64,000 bases of DNA from a bacterium (GTDB lineage Bacteria > Patescibacteriota > Saccharimonadia > Saccharimonadales > Saccharimonadaceae), in NCBI GenBank assembly GCA_027451105.1, contig DAIDKB010000038.1:1-64000 (forward strand), in the 5' to 3' direction. Under the pieces are notes generated by a model. It ran no database searches. It was not told where the DNA came from and saw only the letters and a program-made list of their open reading frames with translations. Numbering within the stretch: the stretch's first letter is position 1; each line of letters begins with the position of its first letter. The translations under genes were made by a program, and so were the position numbers. This document shows, piece after piece, positions 17,879-24,586 of this stretch.

Positions 17879-18187
17879 TTACTTAGGCTTGTCCCACGTG
17901 ATCAGAGAACCCAGATTGGCCTCTGTCGATAAGTCGATCTCAATAGGATTAACGTAGCACTCACAGCCATCATGTGCCGGTTCATGAAGTTGTCCTGATC
18001 GAAACTTATCCTTCACACCTATTGGTCCTTGGACGGCATTTGCTTTACAGGTATCACATGGGCTATTACCAGCCGTAATCCATTGCTTTTGTTTAACGCC
18101 ACTTTTAAGCATTGATGCTTGATTAGCAGCTCCATACTTGACTGCTTTCTGATCAACTGATAATTCCTTCTTTTTAAAGAATCCCAT
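17879..18187 (-). CDS. Small MuF/SPP1-gp7-like C-terminal domain protein
   Basis: 102 residues. The block QWITAGNSPCDTCKANAVQG, followed about 20 residues later by EPAHDGCECYVNP, matches the pattern W-x-T-x-D/N-x3-C-x2-C ... P-x-H-x2-C-x-C seen at the C terminus of Mu F / SPP1 gp7-type phage head proteins. Here it stands alone with a short Lys-rich N terminus, without the head-protein body. The four Cys and one His could bind a metal. The ATG at 18187 is one base after the stop of the upstream gene, whose last codons (GGA GGA AAC) supply the GGAGGA ribosome binding site, so the two are translationally coupled. Role unknown; a phage-derived domain reused beside a wall-facing protein is one possibility. 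Confidence 0.55.
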   Translation of the reverse strand: MGFFKKKELSVDQKAVKYGAANQASMLKSGVKQKQWITAGNSPCDTCKANAVQGPIGVKDKFRSGQLHEPAHDGCECYVNPIEIDLSTEANLGSLITWDKPK

Positions 18188-18188
18188 T

Positions 18189-19013
18189 TTAGTTTCCTCC
18201 AAAATATATGTAGGTTGAAAATAATGAGGCCGAGACAGTACTCACGGAATAGGTCGGACCTCCATAGTTATAAGCACTTATAGTGACCTGATCACCATTG
18301 ATCGCCTCAATCCAGGCAGAAAAACCTGCAGCGCTAGCACCATGTTGCCCTGCAGAGATGATCGCAACCGAATGTACCTTAGGTGTAGTTCCAGTCGGAA
18401 TACCAGCATTTTGGGCTTCAGTAGGCCAGTTAGTTGCATTCGCGCCGCCCCATGTGGTCGGCATATTACCAAAGGCTTCGTTAACCTTCCATGCTGTATA
18501 ACTTGTACTCTCTCGGTTAGACATGTTCCAGGTGTCAATAACTGTGTCGAGTGGAGCGCTTGACCATTTGCTAGGATAAGTGTCAGGGTATTGCTGCGTA
18601 GGGGTTTGTGGTGCCGTAGGGGCTGTCGGCTGAACACTTGGCGTAATTGTGGGTGTATTTGTAGTCGAGGTACTCGTACTCGTTACAGTGGTCTTAGGCG
18701 TTGTTTGTGGAGTTGTGCTTGGCTGGGTTGCCACGACTGAATCTTTAGTAACGTTCGGAGATGTTGTCGGCTGCGTTGTTAAAGTGGGTTTAGTGGATGT
18801 ATCCCTAGCCGTTAGCGGAGATGGCAGCGCATGAGCTAGCGATATAGCGCCTCCAGCGTAGACGACTAGTAGTGCAGCGATAATACTGACACGAAACACT
18901 TTGCTACGTTCTAGTTTGGTCCATACATACCAAAGTGCAAAGAGCGGCAACGTTATTATTGCTATAACGATGCCCCACCAGCGTTTGTACCATGCTTTGT
19001 GAATCTGTTTCAT
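18189..19013 (-). CDS. Membrane-anchored CHAP-fold protein lacking the catalytic residues
   Basis: 274 residues: two N-terminal hydrophobic segments (about residues 12-31 and 41-62), a Thr/Pro/Ser-rich linker (about 65-145), then a CHAP-like domain. The domain has the usual landmarks NRESTSYTAW, WGGANATNWP, TPKVHSVAIIS, FSAWIEAINGDQVTISAYNYG. In active CHAP amidases these carry RECTSY (catalytic Cys), GHVAWVE (catalytic His) and SEYN (Glu). Here Cys is Ser (AGT codon), the His position is Ser, and Glu is Ala, so the triad is missing while the fold signature stays. An inactive wall-binding or competitor protein is inferred. The gene has a roughly 210-nt structured leader and is coupled to the MuF-like gene. 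Confidence 0.72.
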   Translation of the reverse strand: MKQIHKAWYKRWWGIVIAIITLPLFALWYVWTKLERSKVFRVSIIAALLVVYAGGAISLAHALPSPLTARDTSTKPTLTTQPTTSPNVTKDSVVATQPSTTPQTTPKTTVTSTSTSTTNTPTITPSVQPTAPTAPQTPTQQYPDTYPSKWSSAPLDTVIDTWNMSNRESTSYTAWKVNEAFGNMPTTWGGANATNWPTEAQNAGIPTGTTPKVHSVAIISAGQHGASAAGFSAWIEAINGDQVTISAYNYGGPTYSVSTVSASLFSTYIYFGGN

Positions 19014-19242
19014 ACCTTGTTCCGCCTTTCATCAACGGTTAGTTGAACCTAGCGGAGACAACAAAAAGCCCGCCGCTAGGCGATATCCTTTCGGATACCT
19101 ACACACCTTTCGATGCGCAACCGGTAAAGATACCTGAACGACGAGCTCAGTATTCTTTACCGGAATTTACAACCATGCCTCGAAAGGTTTAGGTTATTGC
19201 CAAATTGTATAACGTCATAATGGCGTTGACTCGATTATAGCA
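19014..19242 (-). ncRNA. Structured 5' leader of the CHAP-like gene (candidate cis-regulatory RNA)
   Basis: An extended -10, TGCTATAAT (19234-19242, minus strand), starts a leader of about 210 nt. In RNA order: ACCTTTCGA pairs with TCGAAAGGT around an inner helix CCGGTAAAGA/TCTTTACCGG (19152-19161 region with 19121-19130), capped by CTGA/TCAG; then a GAAA-tetraloop hairpin GGTATCC/GGATATC; then CCTAGCGG/CCGCTAGG (8 bp); then TCAAC/GTTGA; then AAGGT before the ATG. CGCC/GGCG followed by GGGCTTTTTG lies inside the 8-bp stem, so a weak terminator hairpin and the longer stem exclude each other. I recognise no riboswitch class with confidence. The 3' part (CAACTAACC...GGCGGA) faintly recalls c-di-AMP leaders, which often precede wall hydrolases. 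Confidence 0.55.
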
Positions 19243-19360
19243 CTACAAGTGTTAAAGGAGCACAAAAGGGCACAAAGGGGGCACATATTAGGCATCGATT
19301 AAGCATCAGAAATAGGTAAAATGGGGGCAACGAAGAGGCAGTTATCCAGTAATGCTAGGG

Positions 19361-19393
19361 GCAGTAACCCAGCAGTAACCCAGCAGTAAAGCA
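19361..19393. repeat. Three 11-bp tandem repeats upstream of the XRE regulator gene's 3' end
   Basis: GCAGTAACCCA occurs twice in perfect tandem (19361-19371, 19372-19382), then as GCAGTAAAGCA (19383-19393), followed by a partial GCAGTGA. The interval 19243-19480 otherwise holds no gene, only G-rich direct repeats of GGGCAC type near 19268-19283. The phasing of 11 bp (one helical turn) fits protein binding sites on one DNA face. Confidence 0.7.
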
Positions 19394-19480
19394 GCAGTGA
19401 TTTGTGAACTATTTCACTTCATGGAGGGCGCTAAGTAAGCGCTAATGGAGCATACTTTCGGCACAAATTCGACCCCAAAA

Positions 19481-19726
19481 TTAGTCTTTTTTTACTGGGG
19501 GATCTTTAGTTAATAGGTTTGATACATGCCTTATGCCTAAAGCTCTAGTCAGCTTTAATAGAGTAACCATATAAAAGTTTACTTTGCCGTGTTCGATTCT
19601 AGACAAATGTGAACGAGGAATATCTGCTTCGGAGGCTAGGTCTAGTTGTGTCATATTTTTGTACTTCCTCCAGGCACGGATTCTTTTTCCAACGATTTCG
19701 AAAGTTTTACGGTCATTATCAGTCAT
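19481..19726 (-). CDS. XRE-family helix-turn-helix regulator
   Basis: 81 residues, an almost bare HTH_3 domain: KRIRAWRKYKNMTQLDLASEADIPRSHLSRIEHGKVNF (split here: recognition helix SHLSRIEHG, about residues 38-46). Such small phage-type repressors usually control excision or recombinase genes. It is divergent from the small acidic gene and the recombinase, and a 12-bp palindrome lies on its start codon. TATAGA (19732-19737, minus strand) ends five bases before the ATG, so its own mRNA is likely leaderless and autorepression through the palindrome is plausible. Confidence 0.85.
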   Translation of the reverse strand: MTDNDRKTFEIVGKRIRAWRKYKNMTQLDLASEADIPRSHLSRIEHGKVNFYMVTLLKLTRALGIRHVSNLLTKDPPVKKD

Positions 19727-19736
19727 AGAATTCTAT
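19725..19736. promoter_or_regulatory. Palindromic candidate operator with overlapping divergent -10 boxes
   Basis: ATAGAATTCTAT is a perfect 12-bp palindrome. It overlaps the regulator's start codon, its minus-strand -10 (19732-19737) and a plus-strand TATAAT (19734-19739). This is the natural place for the XRE protein to bind. Confidence 0.5.
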
Positions 19737-19839
19737 AATGTATGATTTAACGCACATTTTCAATATCTAACAGATTAAGCGCAAATTAGTCTGACTCGGC
19801 AGGTTATTGTTTACCCCGATACTCCACATAATTAATAGT

Positions 19840-20028
19840 ATGGGGATAAGAGTTAATCAGGATAATAATTCAGGAGGCGTTAATATTACACCTGCGGCCT
19901 CCGTTGCTACTGACGATAACCTTATCGATTTTATAGAAACTTTGGAGGAGATTGATATTACTGACCCAACATCGGCGATTAACGAGTACTCTATGCCAGG
20001 TAAAGACGGTGAACGTATCCTCTTCTGA
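19840..20028 (+). CDS. Small acidic protein of unknown function before the recombinase
   Basis: 62 residues, rich in Asp, Glu, Asn and Ile (NLIDFIETLEEIDITDP), no motif recognised. The frame is open from an ATG at 19807, but CATAAT (19827-19832) ends seven bases before the ATG at 19840, matching the leaderless pattern, so the shorter form is preferred. It ends 19 bases before the recombinase. Acidic proteins next to integrases can be directionality factors, although these are usually basic, or anti-repressor or antirestriction proteins. No function is assigned. Confidence 0.5.
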   Translation: MGIRVNQDNNSGGVNITPAASVATDDNLIDFIETLEEIDITDPTSAINEYSMPGKDGERILF

Positions 20029-20047
20029 TAGATGCTAAGATTAAGCT

Positions 20048-21625
20048 ATGGCTAAAGAAGAACAGATAGACTTAACAAAACTCCGTTATGTACTATACGC
20101 TCGTAAATCTACCGCGGACGAAGGTAGTCAGGTTAGATCACTCGGTGACCAGATTAAAGATTGCGAGAAGCTAGCCTCTAGCTCGGGCTTGAATATAGTC
20201 GCAACGTTTAAAGAATCAAAGTCGGCTAAAAAACCTAACCAACGACCCATCTTTACTAAAATACTTGAAGACATCGAAGCTAAAAAGTATGATGCCATCA
20301 TCTGCTGGCACCCAGATAGATTATGTAGGAATATGCTCGAAGGCGGACAGATTATCAATATGCTCGATGAGGGTGTTCTGAAAGATATTCGCTTCCATAG
20401 CCACCAATTTAGTAACGACGCCAACGGTAAGATGCTTCTTGGAATGCTGTTTGTGTTCTCGAAGCAATACTCTGACGATTTGTCAGCAAAAGTAAATCGG
20501 GGTGTCCAAGGCAACCTTGACGATGGCAAGTCAGCAGGTACTCCTAAGTGGGGCTACGACAGAAGTGACATAACTGGGCTATACGAACCAAATGAGCACT
20601 TTGATATGATGCAAGAAGCTTGGGATAGGCGAAGTCAAGGTGCAACAAATGCTGCCGTGGTCGAGTATCTCTTAGAAAGAGGCTATTATCGACTTACAAA
20701 GATAACCAAGAAGAATAAAATACAGAAGAAAATACTTCCTACCGAAAAGAGTTTGGGTGTTGCATTTCGTGACCCCTTTTACTATGGTATTCTTATCCAA
20801 TCTAACCAAATAACTGATCTGCGTGATATTGTCACCAACTTTCAGCCTATGATAAATCAGGACTTATTCAATAAAGTTCAGGCTTTAACTTATGAACGCA
20901 AGCGAGACATAAGCCCTGCCAAACAAACAGAGTTTAAACCTCTAATGCATATGGTATTTTGTGGTGTGTGTAATAGCTCAAGATGGATGGTAGCTGGTAA
21001 AAATAAACCAGGCGGTAGTAAACAACACGTCTTAAGCTACCGCTGCGACAACCTCAACTGCACGCGTTCAGTAAAGTCTATAAGGGCACGCTATGTCTTT
21101 GATGGCATATACTCGCTTTTAGATGGCCTCGAACTTACGGATGAGGCCTATGATCGTTACAGTAAGCGGATAGGTAGCCTAACAGATGCGAAGATAGTTA
21201 CTATACGCGAGACTATAGCTAGCAAACGTGGGGCTTTAGCACATAAGACAAAAGAGTTGAAAGAACTCTCACTAGGTCTTAGCACGATCAAAAAAAGTTC
21301 ACCAGCGTACTCTATAAACGAGAAGCGGATAGATGATCTATCTAGTGAAGTAACCGATATTGAGTCAGACGTAGAGAAGCTTAGGCAAAAAATCATAAAT
21401 CCCAATAGAATCAAGCTAACAAAAGAACAATTCTTGAACCTAGTGAAAACAGCACCGGATAAGATGAGACATGGTTCGGTCATTCAAAAAGACCGTGTTG
21501 CACGTGATTTGTTCTTGAACCTACACATTAATAACGAAAACGGCCTCTCCGTCATCTGGAGAGAGCCGTTTGCTAGCTTGGTTAAAGCCATTGAAATACC
21601 GTTTGGTACGCGAGAAAGGACTTGA
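20048..21625 (+). CDS. Large serine recombinase (integrase)
   Basis: 525 residues. The N-terminal resolvase domain starts YVLYARKSTADEGSQVRSL, with the nucleophile Ser in ARKS (about residue 20), and includes DAIICWHPDRLCRN. Next come the recombinase domain (about 165-260), a zinc ribbon with CGVCNSSRW and CDNLNC (about 311-337), a coiled coil (about 385-450) and a C-terminal tail. The last seven codons (FGTRERT-stop) are read from the tRNA-Leu 3' end on the opposite strand, that is, from the attachment repeat itself. This architecture is that of phage and SCCmec/Tn5397-type integrases, which need no long homology. A TAAGAT with upstream TGC (20033-20041) lies six bases before the ATG, so the mRNA is likely leaderless. 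Confidence 0.95.
   Translation: MAKEEQIDLTKLRYVLYARKSTADEGSQVRSLGDQIKDCEKLASSSGLNIVATFKESKSAKKPNQRPIFTKILEDIEAKKYDAIICWHPDRLCRNMLEGGQIINMLDEGVLKDIRFHSHQFSNDANGKMLLGMLFVFSKQYSDDLSAKVNRGVQGNLDDGKSAGTPKWGYDRSDITGLYEPNEHFDMMQEAWDRRSQGATNAAVVEYLLERGYYRLTKITKKNKIQKKILPTEKSLGVAFRDPFYYGILIQSNQITDLRDIVTNFQPMINQDLFNKVQALTYERKRDISPAKQTEFKPLMHMVFCGVCNSSRWMVAGKNKPGGSKQHVLSYRCDNLNCTRSVKSIRARYVFDGIYSLLDGLELTDEAYDRYSKRIGSLTDAKIVTIRETIASKRGALAHKTKELKELSLGLSTIKKSSPAYSINEKRIDDLSSEVTDIESDVEKLRQKIINPNRIKLTKEQFLNLVKTAPDKMRHGSVIQKDRVARDLFLNLHINNENGLSVIWREPFASLVKAIEIPFGTRERT
21602..21623. repeat. Attachment site repeat, right copy (attR), inside tRNA-Leu and the recombinase 3' end
   Basis: Identical to 14788-14809. 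The TGA stop of the recombinase begins at the last base of the repeat. The neighbouring bases diverge at once (A versus G after the repeat). Confidence 0.85.
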
Positions 21626-21688
21626 ACCTTCACGCCCGAAGGCACTAGCTCCTAAGGCTAGCGTGTCTACCAATTCCACCACTCGCGC
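21604..21688 (-). tRNA. tRNA-Leu (anticodon UAG)
   Basis: On the minus strand: acceptor GCGCGAG pairs with CTCGCGT (first pair G-U), discriminator A, encoded CCA. The anticodon stem CTAGC/GCTAG holds the loop CTTAGGA, giving anticodon TAG. The long variable arm GTGCCTTCGGGCGT (type II tRNA) and T-loop GTTCAAG are present. The 3' 20 bases overlap the recombinase gene antisense and form the attachment site, so integration leaves the tRNA intact. Confidence 0.96.
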
Positions 21689-21857
21689 ATATCTTGTCGC
21701 GCCTGTGTGTCTACGATTACTCATAGGCCACCACTGCGCACATGTATTTGGTAACCCAATTACTATAACAAAAAACCCGTAACAGATAAAGACCTATCTT
21801 GCTATTTCTTAAACAATGCTTGTGCTATCATAAATACAGCAAGCCACAAAGGTAGGG

Positions 21858-23510
21858 ATGGAGATTATGAGTAAAATTGCGCAATATCTGAATGAACATA
21901 TACTGGGAGAAATTACAGGGGCAAAATCAATCCGACAGCGTTTCTCTCGTGATGGTAGCGTACTGACAATAATGCCAGAACTTGTTATGTTTCCACGAGT
22001 TACAAATGACATTCGCAAGGCTGCCCGTTTTTCATGGCAACTAGCCGAAAAAGGTCATACTTTGCCGATTACAGTCCGTGGTTATGGATCAGATCAGACC
22101 GGTGCGGCAATTGGTAAGGGGCTAATAATCAACACCACAGCTCATCTTAATAACATTATTCACATTGGTTTAAAAGAAAAAGAACACACTGTGCATGTTC
22201 AGCCAGGTGTTAACTTTAAAGAGCTAAACGACATCTTAAACTGGCATGGTCTATATGTGCCGACTTATCCTGAATCGGCCGCCTACAGTACGATTGGTGG
22301 CGCTGTGGCTAATAATTCGGGAGGTCAGTTATCCGGTAGTGCCGGATTAACAGGTGGCTGGGTTGATCGCCTGGAGGTCGTTTTGGCAAATGGCGATATT
22401 ATCGAGACCGGTCGCTTAAACAAGAAAGAATATAGTAAAAAGCGCGGTCTGCAGACATTTGAGGGCGAGATTTACCGCAAGATTGACGGTTTGATTGAGG
22501 ATAACCAAGAATTAATTAACGAGAAACTGCACGAAACCGACAAGGATAACTCCGGCTATGCACGTATCAATGCTGTACGTCGTCGTGATGGCTCATTTGA
22601 TCTGACGCCACTTTTGGTTGGTAGTCAGGGTACACTTGGGATTATCTCGGAGATTGTTCTAAAAACCGATTTTCTTAGCGCTAACCGCACGGTTCTAGTG
22701 GCAGTGCTTGGCAGTAGCGAGGCCGCACGTGATGCCGCTGATGTTTTAAGGGCTTTAGAGCCAGCTTCGCTTGAAACGATTGATGGCTCTATCTTTAACA
22801 TCGCCGCTCAACAGGGCAAGCAATACGCCTTTATGAAGCTAGACAAAGTTGATATTGCAACCGGCGCTTTGATTTACATGCAACTTGCTGACTTTAATGA
22901 TCGTGCACGTGCTCGCAAGATGAAGAAGGCAATCAAGGCTTTGCAGAAGTTTAATCCGACAATTTTGACCTCTGATGAATATTCATACGAAGAACTTGAC
23001 TCAATGCGTGAAGTTATGTCCAGCGTGATGGCGACAGATTCAGATAGCGAATCTTATCCGCCACTGATTGACGGCGTTTTTGTTCCAAGCAATCGGTTTG
23101 AGGAATTTTCATTGGCCGTTAATGATTTGGCCGAAAAACATCATATATCGCTACCACTTCACAGACGCGTTCTTGATGGTGTTGTTAACACCCGGGCCAG
23201 TCTACAGCTTGATAAAGTGTCGGACAAGCAGAAGATTTTCAAATTAATTAGCGACTATAGCCAATTGGTTGAAAAGCTTGGCGGTACTTTTATTGCCGAT
23301 GCTGGCGAAGGACGCCTGAAAGCTAGTGCCTCATATGCCTTGATGGATGAGAATCTTCAAAACCTATACAAGCAGATTCGTGACGTTTTCGACCCTTACG
23401 GTACGCTGAATCCGGGTGTTAAGCAGCCGTCCGATGTTAGGACAATGGTCTCAATGCTCCGCTCATCGTACGACCTGTCTGATTTTGCCCACTTCGGCCC
23501 ACTCAGCTAG
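21858..23510 (+). CDS. FAD-binding oxidoreductase (GlcD/lactate dehydrogenase-like)
   Basis: 550 residues. The FAD-binding type 4 (VAO/PCMH) domain covers about 40-270, with PITVRGYGSDQTGAAIGKG, TVHVQPGVNFKELND, PTYPESAAYSTIGGAVANNSGG and GSQGTLGIISEIVLKTDF. The C-terminal oxidase domain ends DPYGTLNPGVKQP, the conserved closing motif. Such enzymes oxidise 2-hydroxy acids such as lactate or glycolate; substrate here is not decidable, and no Fe-S partner subunit is adjacent. ATG at 21858 has AAAGG five bases upstream; ATG at 21867 is an alternative. An extended -10 TGCTATCAT (21823-21831) precedes it. Confidence 0.9.
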   Translation: MEIMSKIAQYLNEHILGEITGAKSIRQRFSRDGSVLTIMPELVMFPRVTNDIRKAARFSWQLAEKGHTLPITVRGYGSDQTGAAIGKGLIINTTAHLNNIIHIGLKEKEHTVHVQPGVNFKELNDILNWHGLYVPTYPESAAYSTIGGAVANNSGGQLSGSAGLTGGWVDRLEVVLANGDIIETGRLNKKEYSKKRGLQTFEGEIYRKIDGLIEDNQELINEKLHETDKDNSGYARINAVRRRDGSFDLTPLLVGSQGTLGIISEIVLKTDFLSANRTVLVAVLGSSEAARDAADVLRALEPASLETIDGSIFNIAAQQGKQYAFMKLDKVDIATGALIYMQLADFNDRARARKMKKAIKALQKFNPTILTSDEYSYEELDSMREVMSSVMATDSDSESYPPLIDGVFVPSNRFEEFSLAVNDLAEKHHISLPLHRRVLDGVVNTRASLQLDKVSDKQKIFKLISDYSQLVEKLGGTFIADAGEGRLKASASYALMDENLQNLYKQIRDVFDPYGTLNPGVKQPSDVRTMVSMLRSSYDLSDFAHFGPLS

Positions 23511-23538
23511 TTTAGCGATTAGTTTTGTGACAATTCCG

Positions 23539-23562
23539 CTGGCGGTTGCATGGAACCGCCAG
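23539..23562 (+). terminator. Hairpin after the FAD oxidase gene
   Basis: Perfect 9-bp stem CTGGCGGTT/AACCGCCAG with a 6-base loop, but no T-run follows. It may be a terminator or mRNA end-stabiliser. Confidence 0.5.
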
Positions 23563-23585
23563 CTTATGCATAGTAATATGCAGTA

Positions 23586-24404
23586 ATGGAAAGTCCAGAA
23601 AAGCTGCAAACATCTAAACTTTTACCTCAAAGTGAGTGCTTTGTTTTCTTAGAGAAAGAGTTGGGGTTTACGCCTGCGATGGGGTATGAAAAATACTGCC
23701 TAAATCGGGACGAAAAAGGCCTTCAGTATCCTTTGATTTATGCTAGCACAACAATCACATCGGGTGGTTATCGGCGTGACGAAGAACTGCCAATTGGTGA
23801 AGCGATTACGGCAAATTCAAATTTTGCCAGGCAGATCCTTGACGAATCGCTTTTATCTGGTGGATTTGAACCGTCGCTTATAATTTTGCCGAGCGAGCTG
23901 GGCAAGGTTAAGGGCTGGACGCAAGCGGATTATCTGCAGTTTTGGCTATACATAATCCGCGGTGTAAGCCCGCAAGCTGCCAAAGAATTGGAAAATACTT
24001 GGTATAGAAACCCCGAGACTGGCTTGCCAGATATCGCTAACCGTATGGAATCGTCCGCTTCTTATGACGAGAAACGCCTGGCGTATATAGATTTTGTACG
24101 TAAATTCATGGATATGAAAAAGACCGAGCCAACTAGCCAATTACTAACACCGCATTGGCCAGCCCCGGCAATGCTGCCATTTTTTGATAACGATATGTCC
24201 CTTGGATGTTCGGCCGAATACTACTTTGCTGAAACCGTCCTGCCGAGCTGGGTGATACAGCCAAAAACAGAAGAGTTAAGATCGGCAGTCCAACATTTCC
24301 TTGGTAAAGGGGCGATGGTAGCCGGTGTTACATTGCAGAACCAGCAAGACGCGGCACAAGCGAGCGGTGAGGAATTAGCACGATACTACAACACCCAAGA
24401 CTGA
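23586..24404 (+). CDS. Hypothetical protein, cytoplasmic
   Basis: 272 residues, not recognised. No signal peptide or membrane helix. It has a mixed alpha/beta composition with several Trp and Tyr residues (WTQADYLQFWLYIIRG about residues 111-126) and two Cys. There is a weak resemblance to nothing I can name. It begins 75 bases after the FAD oxidase gene beyond a hairpin, without a clear ribosome binding site, and is followed by tRNA-Leu(CAG). Codon use matches the core genome. Probably a lineage-specific protein. Confidence 0.6.
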   Translation: MESPEKLQTSKLLPQSECFVFLEKELGFTPAMGYEKYCLNRDEKGLQYPLIYASTTITSGGYRRDEELPIGEAITANSNFARQILDESLLSGGFEPSLIILPSELGKVKGWTQADYLQFWLYIIRGVSPQAAKELENTWYRNPETGLPDIANRMESSASYDEKRLAYIDFVRKFMDMKKTEPTSQLLTPHWPAPAMLPFFDNDMSLGCSAEYYFAETVLPSWVIQPKTEELRSAVQHFLGKGAMVAGVTLQNQQDAAQASGEELARYYNTQD

Positions 24405-24464
24405 GCCTTGAACATAAATAAAATATCTCGTCTATTTTTACTGTTATGCTAAAATAATGAATAT

Positions 24465-24550
24465 GCGCGAGTGGCGGAATGGTAGACGCGCTAGCTTCAG
24501 GTGCTAGTGTCCCCCGGGATGTGGAAGTTCGAGTCTTCTCTCGCGTACCA
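24465..24550 (+). tRNA. tRNA-Leu (anticodon CAG)
   Basis: Acceptor GCGCGAG with CTCGCGT, discriminator A, encoded CCA. Anticodon stem CTAGC/GCTAG with loop TTCAGGT gives CAG. Long variable arm GTCCCCCGGGATGT and T-loop GTTCGAG. It shares its acceptor stem with the UAG isoacceptor at 21604 but differs in the T-arm strand used for integration (CTTCTC versus CCTTTC). Confidence 0.96.
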
Positions 24551-24558
24551 AAAGAAAT

Positions 24559-24586
24559 AGCTGTCATCATGACGGCTTTTTCTTTT
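24559..24586 (+). terminator. Terminator after tRNA-Leu(CAG)
   Basis: AGCTGTCA/TGACGGCT (24559-24566 with 24570-24577, one wobble) followed by TTTTCTTTT. Confidence 0.8.

Larger units (their letters stand above)
14788..21623. mobile_element. Integrated element at tRNA-Leu(UAG), serine-recombinase type, with HEPN genes
   Basis: A 22-bp exact direct repeat (14788-14809 and 21602-21623) brackets this segment. The right copy is the 3' end of tRNA-Leu(UAG) including CCA; the left copy is an orphan tRNA end. Inside lie a large serine recombinase next to the right end, an XRE regulator, a 62-aa acidic protein, a structured leader plus inactive CHAP membrane protein, a MuF-like Cys protein, two divergent HEPN-type proteins and a small membrane protein. 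No terminase, capsid, portal, relaxase or replication gene is seen, so this is neither a full prophage nor a conjugative element. Known: tRNA 3' ends are classic att sites, mainly for tyrosine integrases. Inferred: a small mobile defence island. Confidence 0.85.

Noticed and set aside
19014-19240. Firm assignment as ydaO-type c-di-AMP riboswitch
   Set aside because: Only the 3' CAACTAACC...GGCG part and the wall-gene context agree; the conserved GGGGAACC-type core is not found.
19361-19400. Short tandem repeats as a CRISPR array
   Set aside because: Units are 11 bp with no spacers, and no cas gene is present in the window.
14788-21623. The element as a complete prophage
   Set aside because: No terminase, portal, capsid, tail or replication genes; a lone MuF-like domain is not enough.
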